Shown here piece by piece: positions 22,345 to 32,873 of a DNA stretch of 64,000 nucleotides (the first letter of the stretch is position 1; each line of letters starts with the position of its first letter). The position numbers and the translations under genes are program-made. Origin of the DNA: Clitopilus passeckerianus (Eukaryota > Basidiomycota > Agaricomycetes > Agaricales > Entolomataceae). The stretch covers positions 186,001 to 250,000 of the forward strand of contig CALYLX010000084.1 of assembly GCA_944990035.1 (NCBI GenBank). Reading direction: 5' to 3'. The notes beneath the pieces are model-generated. The model ran no database searches, was not told where the DNA came from, and saw only the letters and a list, made by a program, of their open reading frames with translations.

Positions 22345-24735
22345 TTAAACGTGAGCAGTACGATCACCCAGAGCCGTCTGAATCGGTCTCCTCCTGGGTG
22401 GTTGAACATTAGCATAACTTTGCGGTGCTCTAGCAGAAAAGCGTACCGCATCGTTGACATCATACCGGCGCTGGATCCAGCCAGCGTCAAACCGGTGACG
22501 AGAGAAGGCGCACTTGGACGAATCCGCTGTGTGCGCCTTGCCGCAGTTGATGCACCTGGGTGCGTGTGGGCACGGTTCGCCATCAGGAGTGGCGGGCACC
22601 GGGGGATTCGCATCAGGCTTCTCCCAACAGCAGTGGGAGAGCTTGCGATGATTCTGCGTGTCATGGCCATAGCCACAATGCGCGCAGGAGTTGTACTGCT
22701 GTCTGCAGGACGCAGTTGGGTGTCCCCAGGCCCAACAGCGTTGACACTGAGGACGCCAGCGTGAACACTGGCAGGGAGATGTTGCAGAGGCGACCACCAA
22801 TGGACATCCTCTTGTTGGTAATAGACTTGAGGGCAGTACCAGACCTAGTGTCCCAGAAGTCGAAGAAAACAACGCACATGTCATGCGAGCTGCTTGCACG
22901 ATGAATACGCGGCTTTCCAGCAAGCTGGAGCGACGACGTAGTGGCATTTTGACGCAGGAGTGCCTCCATGGTGTCAGGAGTGACTGGAGTGCTCCCAACC
23001 GCACCAAAGGTGAAGTAGGGCACGCCAGTGATGCGAGCGTAGGAACGCGATGCAGGGACCTCTACATTCACGTTGACGATAGGCTGACCACCCTCAGTGA
23101 GAGGGTACCAGACACGTTGCACAGCGAGTCGGATGATGCCCAGATCGCTGTGGGTGGGTGTGTCACTGAAGTGGACAATGATAGCGTCACCCCTGCCGAC
23201 TTCTGCATGGATGGCGTTGTTGCGAGAACCACCATTCGATAAACGGAGGTTGAGGGTGGAGACGGCCTGTTCAGGCGAGATGGGAAGAGGGGCAGGGATA
23301 GCATCGCTGCCGGTGCCTCTGCGCACATAAATGAAGCACTGTCTGCGCGATGGGCCGCGCGTAGTGGATTTGAGCTTCTGCTTCTTCTTTGAAGGAGAGG
23401 GAGCAGAGGGGAGGAGAGGACGCTGCCTTGCGCTTGTTGGCGTTAGAATTGTCCTGAGTTGCGCTACTTCATCCCAGGACAGTCCAGGGAGATGACGCGC
23501 GAGTTCAGCAAGTTCTGCGCATTGCTGCGCAGTCATGCCAACAGTAACCTCTGCAAAGCTGCGAGAGGTGGCGTTTACAGGCCTCCTAGGCGGCTGCGAA
23601 GCGACAGAAGCGTAGGACGCCTTGGGAGCGCGCTGACGCTGTTGTGAGGGCTGCTGCTGCTGCTGAGACGCATTAGCAGGCTTTGGCGCACGCACAGCAT
23701 GCGGATTGGGCGCTACGCGGTGTAGCAGGCGCCTGGGGAGGGGCGGGCAAACCGGCGCTGGAATTGCATCCAGTTACCCGAATGGATCCGCTCTGGTTGC
23801 GGTTGGGAAGGGCAGCACCTGTGGCAACACCTGAGTCCGGTCCAGGGACCGGGTTGTCAGGTTGCTGAGATGTCGCAGTGGACTCCTGTCCCTCCATGGG
23901 AGCCGGAGATTTGTGACCAGTGGCAGTGTGTTCGCGGGTCGGGGAGAGGTAACCTGGGTCCTGGCGCCTTGGGAGGCGCTGGAGGAGGAGGGCGCCTGCT
24001 GGGGCAGAGGAGGCCGGTGCTACACCATGCCCACCTGCAGCAGCAGTGGAGGAAGCAGATGCCGCCTTTGCAGCACCTTTGGGAGCAGCGGTGCGCACAG
24101 GGCGCTGCTGGGAGGGAGGGACGGCAGGACAGCGTTCAATGCGTCCCTAACGCGTCGCACTTGAGCTAGAGACCCTCATCTGCGCTGAGGTAGTCTGTAA
24201 TGTGCACAGCTGCTGCCTGCGCAACTGTGGAGATAAGGGCGTCTGCAATGTACCTCGCTTGAAGTTCATCAACAGCGCTAGGAGGACAGTGGTCCATCCA
24301 TCCTTGCATCGTCACTAGAGCATCGGTAAGGGCCTCTACATCATCCCTGACGGCCGCCTCTGTAGCCTGTAAAGACAGGGTGTAAGAGTCCTTCTCATCA
24401 TGACCAGGAAACAGAGACTTGAACTCTGTTTGGGTGGGGAGGCTGCCCTGGAGGCAGTCCTGGACTTGGGCTGCGCTACAGCAGCACCAGACGTGTTCTT
24501 CCTGCGCTTGTGCTCAGGGGAGGAAGGGCGGAAGGAGCAGGGCTCATCTGCATCGAAATCATCATCCTCATCCATTGCTGGAGTAGGACGCTTATTTCTA
24601 GCGCCAGAGGGCCCTGGGGTGTTTCTTCACCATCAAATGCGCCATAGTTGGTACCATGGCCTTTCTGAGGTGTGGATGGCGTTGGAGTTGGATCCGGTGG
24701 CCGGGAGTCTTCTTGCTGCCTCCTGCACTACTCAT
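22345..24735 (-). pseudogene. U3 ORF1, frameshifted
   Basis: From ATG 24735 to the stop at 22345. A long open stretch (23695-22661) covers the polyQ region and conserved core with one internal frame change near 23455, and the zinc-knuckle part (23007-22345) reads in another frame. Losses against U5 lie in G/C runs near 22775, 23415, 23745, 23935 and 24115. Nothing except indels separates it from U5 in the parts compared. Confidence 0.8.
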
Positions 24736-24834
24736 AGCGCAGACAGGCGGATGTACTGGAGAATAAAGCGGTGTGCAAGCTGCTGGAGGGCGAATTTGCG
24801 TCGCTGTTGTGGCTGTGATGTTGGTGGTAACAGA

Positions 24835-26386
24835 TCAAAGGGATGTTGAATAGTGCGGTTTGCCAGGCTTTGGAACAATGGCAGAACGCGACTCTTTGAA
24901 GTGAGAGGGCCAGTGGCCCACCCGAAGGCAGGCATTGGCAATCTCGACGAATTTGGTAGCGATGACAGTGTCAGCGACCAAGGATTTGAGCTGATACCAT
25001 GTGAGGTGATCAGGACCAGGAGCAGAAGTGTTTGAGCACTTTGCAAGTTCTTCTCTCAGCTCTTTAACACCAAAGTCCCACCACTCGCGCGGGGGAGACT
25101 GAGGGACGTCGTCGAGCACAGAGTGGTCAACAGGGCGATCAGACGCCGAGTTGTATGTTGAATCAAGAGCAGCCCAAAGCGACTCCAGGGAATTGCAAGG
25201 TTCACCATTGTGGCGAATGGCTTCGTGTGTAGGGAGCTCACGCTGTTTGGCCCAGCGCATAAGATCCCATGGACGCTTGTTGGTAGTAGCAATCGTCTGG
25301 ATCCTACTATCAAAGAACTTGCGCTTGGCCACCTTGGTGGTCCTGCGGAACGCCTTGTAATCAGCGACCGCCCTGGAAGCGCGATACACTCTGACAGCCT
25401 CAGAGCACTCAGGATTCCACCAGGACTTTGACTTGGTGGAGATGCGAGCAGTCTTTGAGTTGTTATCCCAAGACTGCTTAATAGCAGTTGCAACGGCGCC
25501 AGTGCAGCGTTCAATTGCTTCTGCTGTTGTGAGAGGATGTGTCCAATGCTCGCACAGAAGAGGACAGTTCCTTCAGGAACTCTTCCTTCGCTCACTGCCC
25601 TTGGGCAGAGTGATGCGCTCAGCAGCCAGCTGCACAGGCTGGATACGGAGCGTGACGGTCAAGGAGCGTGGTCAGAGGGTCCTTTCCACTCTGTGACCAC
25701 GCTATGTGAAGTCCCTGCAGTGCGACCCACAGGGAGGAAGAATAGATCAATGACCGACGGCCTAAGGCTGCCAGCATGTGGGAAGTGAGTAGGAGTGCGT
25801 TCTGGTAGAACACTAGCCTCCAAACCCAGGTCGAGCGCAACATCACACAGTTCAGTTGCAACATGATTTGTAGAGTCATAGTCCGGATCCCAGACTGACG
25901 ACTTGCAGTTGAAGTCCCCTGCCATGCAAAGCATGCTTGGGAGACGTGGAGCATTGTCACCCAACCAGCGAATGGCAGTACCATCCCCTGGGCTAGAGTA
26001 GACATTGGCGAAGTGTATTTGAGCACCTGCGCTCCCATACAATGTTGTGACCAACACATCATTGTGGTTGGCGAGGTCAGTGCGAAATGCAGGCCGCATG
26101 CCTGCAAGACGCCTATGCACAAACGTCATAACACGTGGGCGGTCGGTATCGGATGCTGGACGTCTAAACATGACCAGCCAGTCCGGATGAGTGGGAGCAC
26201 CAATCACTGCCTCCCCTTCTGGGTTGGTAGTGGACACAGTGCGACGTATTAGCCTCCAGGAGGCTCTTGTAGCAGGAGAACGTCAAAATCATTCTTACGC
26301 TCCTCCAAGAGTGATGACACAAGATCATAATTTCTATTCACATTCTGTGAGTAGAAGCGAAGCATAGATACATATTTGTGACGCAT
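24835..26386 (-). pseudogene. U4 truncated ORF2 (endonuclease), frameshifted
   Basis: ATG at 26386. The endonuclease reads well from 26237 to 25659 and the linker plus first RT residues from 25389 to 24835. Losses near 26260, 25665, 25587 and 25534 break the frame. As in U3, the shorter junction puts TGA immediately after PHYSTSL. The 25124 region has a T for G change (agtggtc instead of aggggtc). Confidence 0.8.
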
Positions 26387-26394
26387 AAAGTAAT

Positions 26395-28796
26395 TTAAAC
26401 GTGAGCAGTACGATCACCCAGAGCCGTCTGAATCGGTCTCCTCCTGGGTGGTTGAACATTAGCATAACTTTGCGGTGCTCTAGCAGAAAAGCGTACCGCA
26501 TCGTTGACATCATACCGGCGCTGGATCCAGCCAGCGTCAAACCGGTGACGAGAGAAGGCGCACTTGGACGAATCCGCTGTGTGCGCCTTGCCGCAGTTGA
26601 TGCACCTGGGTGCGTGTGGGCACGGTTCGCCATCAGGAGTGGCGGGCACCGGGGGATTCGCATCAGGCTTCTCCCAACAGCAGTGGGAGAGCTTGCGATG
26701 ATTCTGCGTGTCATGGCCATAGCCACAATGCGCGCAGGAGTTGTACTGCTGTCTGCAGGACGCAGTTGGGTGTCCCCAGGCCCAACAGCGTTGACACTGA
26801 GGACGCCAGCGTGAACACTGGCAGGGGAGATGTTGCAGAGGCGACCACCAATGGACATCCTCTTGTTGGTAATAGACTTGAGGGCAGTACCAGACCTAGT
26901 GTCCCAGAAGTCGAAGAAAACAACGCACATGTCATGCGAGCTGCTTGCACGATGAATACGCGGCTTTCCAGCAAGCTGGAGCGACGACGTAGTGGCATTT
27001 TGACGCAGGAGTGCCTCCATGGTGTCAGGAGTGACTGGAGTGCTCCCAACCGCACCAAAGGTGAAGTAGGGCACGCCAGTGATGCGAGCGTAGGAACGCG
27101 ATGCAGGGACCTCTACATTCACGTTGACGATAGGCTGACCACCCTCAGTGAGAGGGTACCAGACACGTTGCACAGCGAGTCGGATGATGCCCAGATCGCT
27201 GTGGGTGGGTGTGTCACTGAAGTGGACAATGATAGCGTCACCCCTGCCGACTTCTGCATGGATGGCGTTGTTGCGAGAACCACCATTCGATAAACGGAGG
27301 TTGAGGGTGGAGACGGCCTGTTCAGGCGAGATGGGAAGAGGGGCAGGGATAGCATCGCTGCCGGTGCCTCTGCGCACATAAATGAAGCACTGTCTGCGCG
27401 ATGGGCCGCGCGTAGTGGATTTGAGCTTCTGCTTCTTCTTTGAAGGAGAGGGAGCAGAGGAGGGGAGAGGACGCTGCCTTGCGCTTGTTGGCGTTAGAAT
27501 TGTCCTTGAGTTGCGCTACTTCATCCCAGGACAGTCCAGGGAGATGACGCGCGAGTTCAGCAAGTTCTGCGCATTGCTGCGCAGTCATGCCAACAGTAAC
27601 CTCTGCAAAGCTGCGAGAGGTGGCGTTTACAGGCCTCCTAGGCGGCTGCGAAGCGACAGAAGCGTAGGACGCCTTGGGAGCGCGCTGACGCTGTTGTGAG
27701 GGCTGCTGCTGCTGCTGAGACGCATTAGCAGGCTTTGGCGCACGCACAGCATGCGGATTGGGCGCTCTACGCGGTGTAGCAGGCGCCTGGGGAGGGGGGC
27801 GGGCAAACCGGCGCTGGAATTGCATCCAGTTACCCGAATGGATCCGCTCTGGTTGCGGTTGGGAAGGGGCAGCACCTGTGGCAACACCTGAGTCCGGTCC
27901 AGGGACCGGGTTGTCAGGTTGCTGAGATGTCGCAGTGGACTCCTGTCCCTCCATGGGAGCCGGAGATTTGTGACCAGTGGCAGTGTGTTCCGCGGGTCGG
28001 GGAGAGGTAACCTGGGTCCTGGCGCCTTGGGAGGCGCTGGAGGAGGAGGGCGCCTGCTGGGGCAGAGGAGGCCGGTGCTACACCATGCCCACCTGCAGCA
28101 GCAGTGGAGGAAGCAGATGCCGCCTTTGCAGCACCTTTGGGAGCAGCGGTGCGCACAGGGCGCTGCTGGGAGGAGGGGACGGCAGGACAGCGTTCAATGC
28201 GTCCCTAACGCGTCGCACTTGAGCTAGAGACCCCTCATCTGCGCTGAGGTAGTCTGTAATGTGCACAGCTGCTGCCTGCGCAACTGTGGAGATAAGGGCG
28301 TCTGCAATGTACCTCGCTTGAAGTTCATCAACAGCGCTAGGAGGACAGTGGTCCATCCATCCTTGCATCGTCACTAGAGCATCGGTAAGGGCCTCTACAT
28401 CATCCCTGACGGCCGCCTCTGTAGCCTGTAAAGACAGGGTGTAAGAGTCCTTCTCATCATGACCAGGAAACAGAGACTTGAACTCTGTTTGGGTGGGGAG
28501 GCTGCCCTGGAGGCAGTCCTGGACTTGGGCTGCGCTACAGCAGCACCAGACGTGTTCTTCCTGCGCTTGTGCTCAGGGGAGGAAGGGCGGAAGGAGCAGG
28601 GCTCTCATCTGCATCGAAATCATCATCCTCATCCATTGCTGGAGTAGGACGCTTATTTCTAGCGCCAGAGGGCCCTGGGTGTTTCTTCACCATCAAATGC
28701 GCCATAGTTGGTACCATGGCCTTTCTGAGGTGTGGATGGCGTTGGAGTTGGATCCGGTGGCCGGGGAGTCTTCTTGCTGCCTCCTGCACTACTCAT
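26395..28796 (-). pseudogene. U4 ORF1, frameshifted
   Basis: From ATG 28796 to the stop at 26395. Compared with U5, it has lost a G near 26801, two bases near 27460, two near 28050, one near 28171, one near 28497, one near 28587 and two in the GGGCCC/GGGG runs near 28670. Between these, the sequence matches U5 by eye. The conserved core (27377-26810) and the zinc knuckles (26649-26395) are each open. Confidence 0.82.
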
Positions 28797-30453
28797 AGCG
28801 CAGACAGGCGGATGTACTGGAGAATAAAGCGGTGTGCAAGCTGCTGGAGGGCGAATTTGCGTCGCTGTTGTGGCTGTGATGTTGGTGGTAACAGATCAAA
28901 AGGGATGTTGAATAGTGCGGTTTGCCAGGCTTTGGAACAATGGCAGAACGCGACTCTTTGAAGTGAGAGGGCCAGTGGCCCACCCGAAGGCAGGCATTGG
29001 CAATCTCGACGAATTTGGTAGCGATGACAGTGTCAGCGACCAAGGATTTGAGCTGATACCATGTGAGGTGATCAGGACCAGGAGCAGAAGTGTTTGAGCA
29101 CTTTGCAAGTTCTTCTCTCAGCTCTTTAACACCAAAGTCCCACCACTCGCGCGGGGGAGACTGAGGGACGTCGTCGAGCACAGAGGGGTCAACAGGGCGA
29201 TCAGACGCCGAGTTGTATGTTGAATCAAGAGCAGCCCAAAGCGACTCCAGGGAATTGCAAGGTTCACCATTGTGGCGAATGGCTTCGTGTGTAGGGAGCT
29301 CACGCTGTTTGGCCCAGCGCATAAGATCCCATGGACGCTTGTTGGTAGTAGCAATCGTCTGGATCCTACTATCAAAGAACTTGCGCTTGGCCACCTTGGT
29401 GGTCCTGCGGAACGCCTTGTAATCAGCGACCGCCCTGGAAGCGCGATACACTCTGACAGCCTCAGAGCACTCAGGATTCCACCAGGACTTTGACTTGGTG
29501 GAGATGCGAGCAGTCTTTGAGTTGTTATCCCAAGACTGCTTAATAGCAGTTGCAACGGCGCCAGTGCAGCGTTCAATTGCTTCTGCTGTTGTGAGAGTGG
29601 ATGTGTCCAATGCTCGCACAGAAGAGGACAGTTCCTTCAGGAACTCTTCCTCTCGCTCACTGCCCTTGGGCAGAGTGATGCGCTCAGCAGCCAGCTGCAC
29701 AGGCTGGATACGGAGCGTGACGGTCAAGGGAGCGTGGTCAGAGGGTCCTTTCCACTCTGTGACCACGCTATGTGAAGTCCCTGCAGTGCGACCCACAGGG
29801 AGGAAGAATAGATCAATGACCGACGGCCTAAGGCTGCCAGCATGTGGGAAGTGAGTAGGAGTGCGTTCTGGTAGAACACTAGCCTCCAAACCCAGGTCGA
29901 GCGCAACATCACACAGTTCAGTTGCAACATGATTTGTAGAGTCATAGTCCGGATCCCAGACTGACGACTTGCAGTTGAAGTCCCCTGCCATGCAAAGCAT
30001 GCTTGGGAGACGTGGAGCATTGTCACCCAACCAGCGAATGGCAGTACCATCCCCTGGGCTAGAGTAGACATTGGCGAAGTGTATTTGAGCACCTGCGCTC
30101 CCATACAATGTTGTGACCAACACATCATTGTGGTTGGCGAGGTCAGTGCGAAATGCAGGCCGCATGCCTGCAAGACGCCTATGCACAAACGTCATAACAC
30201 GTGGGCGGTCGGTATCGGATGCTGGACGTCTAAACATGACCAGCCAGTCCGGATGAGTGGGAGCACCAATCACTGCCTCCCCTTCTGGGTTGGTAGTGGA
30301 CACAGTGCGACGTATTAGCCTCCAGGGAGGCTCTTGTAGCAGGAGAACGTCAAAATCATTCTTACGCTCCTCCAAGAGTGATGACACAAGATCATAATTT
30401 CTATTCACATTCTGTGAGTAGAAGCGAAGCATAGATACATATTTGTGACGCAT
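28789..30453 (-). CDS. U5 truncated ORF2: endonuclease with chimeric C-terminus (554 aa)
   Basis: Open from ATG 30453 to TAG at 28789. Residues 1-240 are a complete APE-like endonuclease: N15 in QNVNRN, E41 in LLQEPPW, GDFN at 157-160, SDH at 238-240. Residues 241-516 are the linker and the first RT residues up to KPHYST. The last 38 residues come from reading through the junction into the 5' UTR of U4 (SLLICYHQHH...CLRYE). There is no RT palm (no YVDD). The start lies eight bases after the ORF1 stop. The stop overlaps the next unit's ORF1 start as ATGAGTAG. It could yield a free endonuclease; expression is unknown. Confidence 0.85.
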   Translation of the reverse strand: MRHKYVSMLRFYSQNVNRNYDLVSSLLEERKNDFDVLLLQEPPWRLIRRTVSTTNPEGEAVIGAPTHPDWLVMFRRPASDTDRPRVMTFVHRRLAGMRPAFRTDLANHNDVLVTTLYGSAGAQIHFANVYSSPGDGTAIRWLGDNAPRLPSMLCMAGDFNCKSSVWDPDYDSTNHVATELCDVALDLGLEASVLPERTPTHFPHAGSLRPSVIDLFFLPVGRTAGTSHSVVTEWKGPSDHAPLTVTLRIQPVQLAAERITLPKGSEREEEFLKELSSSVRALDTSTLTTAEAIERCTGAVATAIKQSWDNNSKTARISTKSKSWWNPECSEAVRVYRASRAVADYKAFRRTTKVAKRKFFDSRIQTIATTNKRPWDLMRWAKQRELPTHEAIRHNGEPCNSLESLWAALDSTYNSASDRPVDPSVLDDVPQSPPREWWDFGVKELREELAKCSNTSAPGPDHLTWYQLKSLVADTVIATKFVEIANACLRVGHWPSHFKESRSAIVPKPGKPHYSTSLLICYHQHHSHNSDANSPSSSLHTALFSSTSACLRYE

Positions 30454-30461
30454 AAAGTAAT

Positions 30462-32873
30462 TTAAACGTGAGCAGTACGATCACCCAGAGCCGTCTGAAT
30501 CGGTCTCCTCCTGGGTGGTTGAACATTAGCATAACTTTGCGGTGCTCTAGCAGAAAAGCGTACCGCATCGTTGACATCATACCGGCGCTGGATCCAGCCA
30601 GCGTCAAACCGGTGACGAGAGAAGGCGCACTTGGACGAATCCGCTGTGTGCGCCTTGCCGCAGTTGATGCACCTGGGTGCGTGTGGGCACGGTTCGCCAT
30701 CAGGAGTGGCGGGCACCGGGGGATTCGCATCAGGCTTCTCCCAACAGCAGTGGGAGAGCTTGCGATGATTCTGCGTGTCATGGCCATAGCCACAATGCGC
30801 GCAGGAGTTGTACTGCTGTCTGCAGGACGCAGTTGGGTGTCCCCAGGCCCAACAGCGTTGACACTGAGGGACGCCAGCGTGAACACTGGCAGGGGAGATG
30901 TTGCAGAGGCGACCACCAATGGACATCCTCTTGTTGGTAATAGACTTGAGGGCAGTACCAGACCTAGTGTCCCAGAAGTCGAAGAAAACAACGCACATGT
31001 CATGCGAGCTGCTTGCACGATGAATACGCGGCTTTCCAGCAAGCTGGAGCGACGACGTAGTGGCATTTTGACGCAGGAGTGCCTCCATGGTGTCAGGAGT
31101 GACTGGAGTGCTCCCAACCGCACCAAAGGTGAAGTAGGGCACGCCAGTGATGCGAGCGTAGGAACGCGATGCAGGGACCTCTACATTCACGTTGACGATA
31201 GGCTGACCACCCTCAGTGAGAGGGTACCAGACACGTTGCACAGCGAGTCGGATGATGCCCAGATCGCTGTGGGTGGGTGTGTCACTGAAGTGGACAATGA
31301 TAGCGTCACCCCTGCCGACTTCTGCATGGATGGCGTTGTTGCGAGAACCACCATTCGATAAACGGAGGTTGAGGGTGGAGACGGCCTGTTCAGGCGAGAT
31401 GGGAAGAGGGGCAGGGATAGCATCGCTGCCGGTGCCTCTGCGCACATAAATGAAGCACTGTCTGCGCGATGGGCCGCGCGTAGTGGATTTGAGCTTCTGC
31501 TTCTTCTTTGAAGGAGAGGGAGCAGAGGGGAGGGGAGAGGACGCTGCCTTGCGCTTGTTGGCGTTAGAATTGTCCTTGAGTTGCGCTACTTCATCCCAGG
31601 ACAGTCCAGGGAGATGACGCGCGAGTTCAGCAAGTTCTGCGCATTGCTGCGCAGTCATGCCAACAGTAACCTCTGCAAAGCTGCGAGAGGTGGCGTTTAC
31701 AGGCCTCCTAGGCGGCTGCGAAGCGACAGAAGCGTAGGACGCCTTGGGAGCGCGCTGACGCTGTTGTGAGGGCTGCTGCTGCTGCTGAGACGCATTAGCA
31801 GGCTTTGGCGCACGCACAGCATGCGGATTGGGCGCTCTACGCGGTGTAGCAGGCGCCTGGGGAGGGGGGCGGGCAAACCGGCGCTGGAATTGCATCCAGT
31901 TACCCGAATGGATCCGCTCTGGTTGCGGTTGGGAAGGGGCAGCACCTGTGGCAACACCTGAGTCCGGTCCAGGGACCGGGTTGTCAGGTTGCTGAGATGT
32001 CGCAGTGGACTCCTGTCCCTCCATGGGAGCCGGAGATTTGTGACCAGTGGCAGTGTGTTCCGCGGGTCGGGGAGAGGTAACCTGGGTCCTGGCGCCTTGG
32101 GAGGCGCTGGAGGAGGAGGGGGCGCCTGCTGGGGCAGAGGAGGCCGGTGCTACACCATGCCCACCTGCAGCAGCAGTGGAGGAAGCAGATGCCGCCTTTG
32201 CAGCACCTTTGGGAGCAGCGGTGCGCACAGGGCGCTGCTGGGAGGGAGGGGACGGCAGGACAGCGTTCAATGCGTCCCTAACGCGTCGCACTTGAGCTAG
32301 AGACCCCTCATCTGCGCTGAGGTAGTCTGTAATGTGCACAGCTGCTGCCTGCGCAACTGTGGAGATAAGGGCGTCTGCAATGTACCTCGCTTGAAGTTCA
32401 TCAACAGCGCTAGGAGGACAGTGGTCCATCCATCCTTGCATCGTCACTAGAGCATCGGTAAGGGCCTCTACATCATCCCTGACGGCCGCCTCTGTAGCCT
32501 GTAAAGACAGGGTGTAAGAGTCCTTCTCATCATGACCAGGAAACAGAGACTTGAACTCTGTTTGGGTGGGGGAGGCTGCCCTGGAGGCAGTCCTGGACTT
32601 GGGCTGCGCTACAGCAGCACCAGACGTGTTCTTCCTGCGCTTGTGCTCAGGGGAGGAAGGGGCGGAAGGAGCAGGGCTCTCATCTGCATCGAAATCATCA
32701 TCCTCATCCATTGCTGGAGTAGGACGCTTATTTCTAGCGCCAGAGGGGCCCTGGGGTGTTTCTTCACCATCAAATGCGCCATAGTTGGTACCATGGCCTT
32801 TCTGAGGTGTGGATGGCGTTGGAGTTGGATCCGGTGGCCGGGGAGTCTTCTTGCTGCCTCCTGCACTACTCAT
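30462..32873 (-). CDS. U5 ORF1, intact LINE gag-like protein (803 aa)
   Basis: The only fully open ORF1 here. Residues 1-120 are charged and low in complexity (MSSAGGSKKTPRPPDP, with an acidic DEDDDFDADE run). A region rich in Pro, Ala and Gln (QQQQQ near 380) follows, then a basic patch (SPSKKKQKLKSTTRG) and the conserved core. The zinc knuckles are at the C-terminus: CQRCWAWGHPTASC (671-684), CAHCGYGHDTQNH near 691 and CINCGKAHTADSSKC (735-749). Such proteins bind the element RNA in the ribonucleoprotein particle. It ends eight bases before ORF2, which suggests translation of ORF2 by reinitiation. It is the best reference for the broken copies. Confidence 0.92.
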   Translation of the reverse strand: MSSAGGSKKTPRPPDPTPTPSTPQKGHGTNYGAFDGEETPQGPSGARNKRPTPAMDEDDDFDADESPAPSAPSSPEHKRRKNTSGAAVAQPKSRTASRAASPTQTEFKSLFPGHDEKDSYTLSLQATEAAVRDDVEALTDALVTMQGWMDHCPPSAVDELQARYIADALISTVAQAAAVHITDYLSADEGSLAQVRRVRDALNAVLPSPPSQQRPVRTAAPKGAAKAASASSTAAAGGHGVAPASSAPAGAPSSSSASQGARTQVTSPRPAEHTATGHKSPAPMEGQESTATSQQPDNPVPGPDSGVATGAAPSQPQPERIHSGNWMQFQRRFARPPPQAPATPRRAPNPHAVRAPKPANASQQQQQPSQQRQRAPKASYASVASQPPRRPVNATSRSFAEVTVGMTAQQCAELAELARHLPGLSWDEVAQLKDNSNANKRKAASSPLPSAPSPSKKKQKLKSTTRGPSRRQCFIYVRRGTGSDAIPAPLPISPEQAVSTLNLRLSNGGSRNNAIHAEVGRGDAIIVHFSDTPTHSDLGIIRLAVQRVWYPLTEGGQPIVNVNVEVPASRSYARITGVPYFTFGAVGSTPVTPDTMEALLRQNATTSSLQLAGKPRIHRASSSHDMCVVFFDFWDTRSGTALKSITNKRMSIGGRLCNISPASVHAGVPQCQRCWAWGHPTASCRQQYNSCAHCGYGHDTQNHRKLSHCCWEKPDANPPVPATPDGEPCPHAPRCINCGKAHTADSSKCAFSRHRFDAGWIQRRYDVNDAVRFSARAPQSYANVQPPRRRPIQTALGDRTAHV

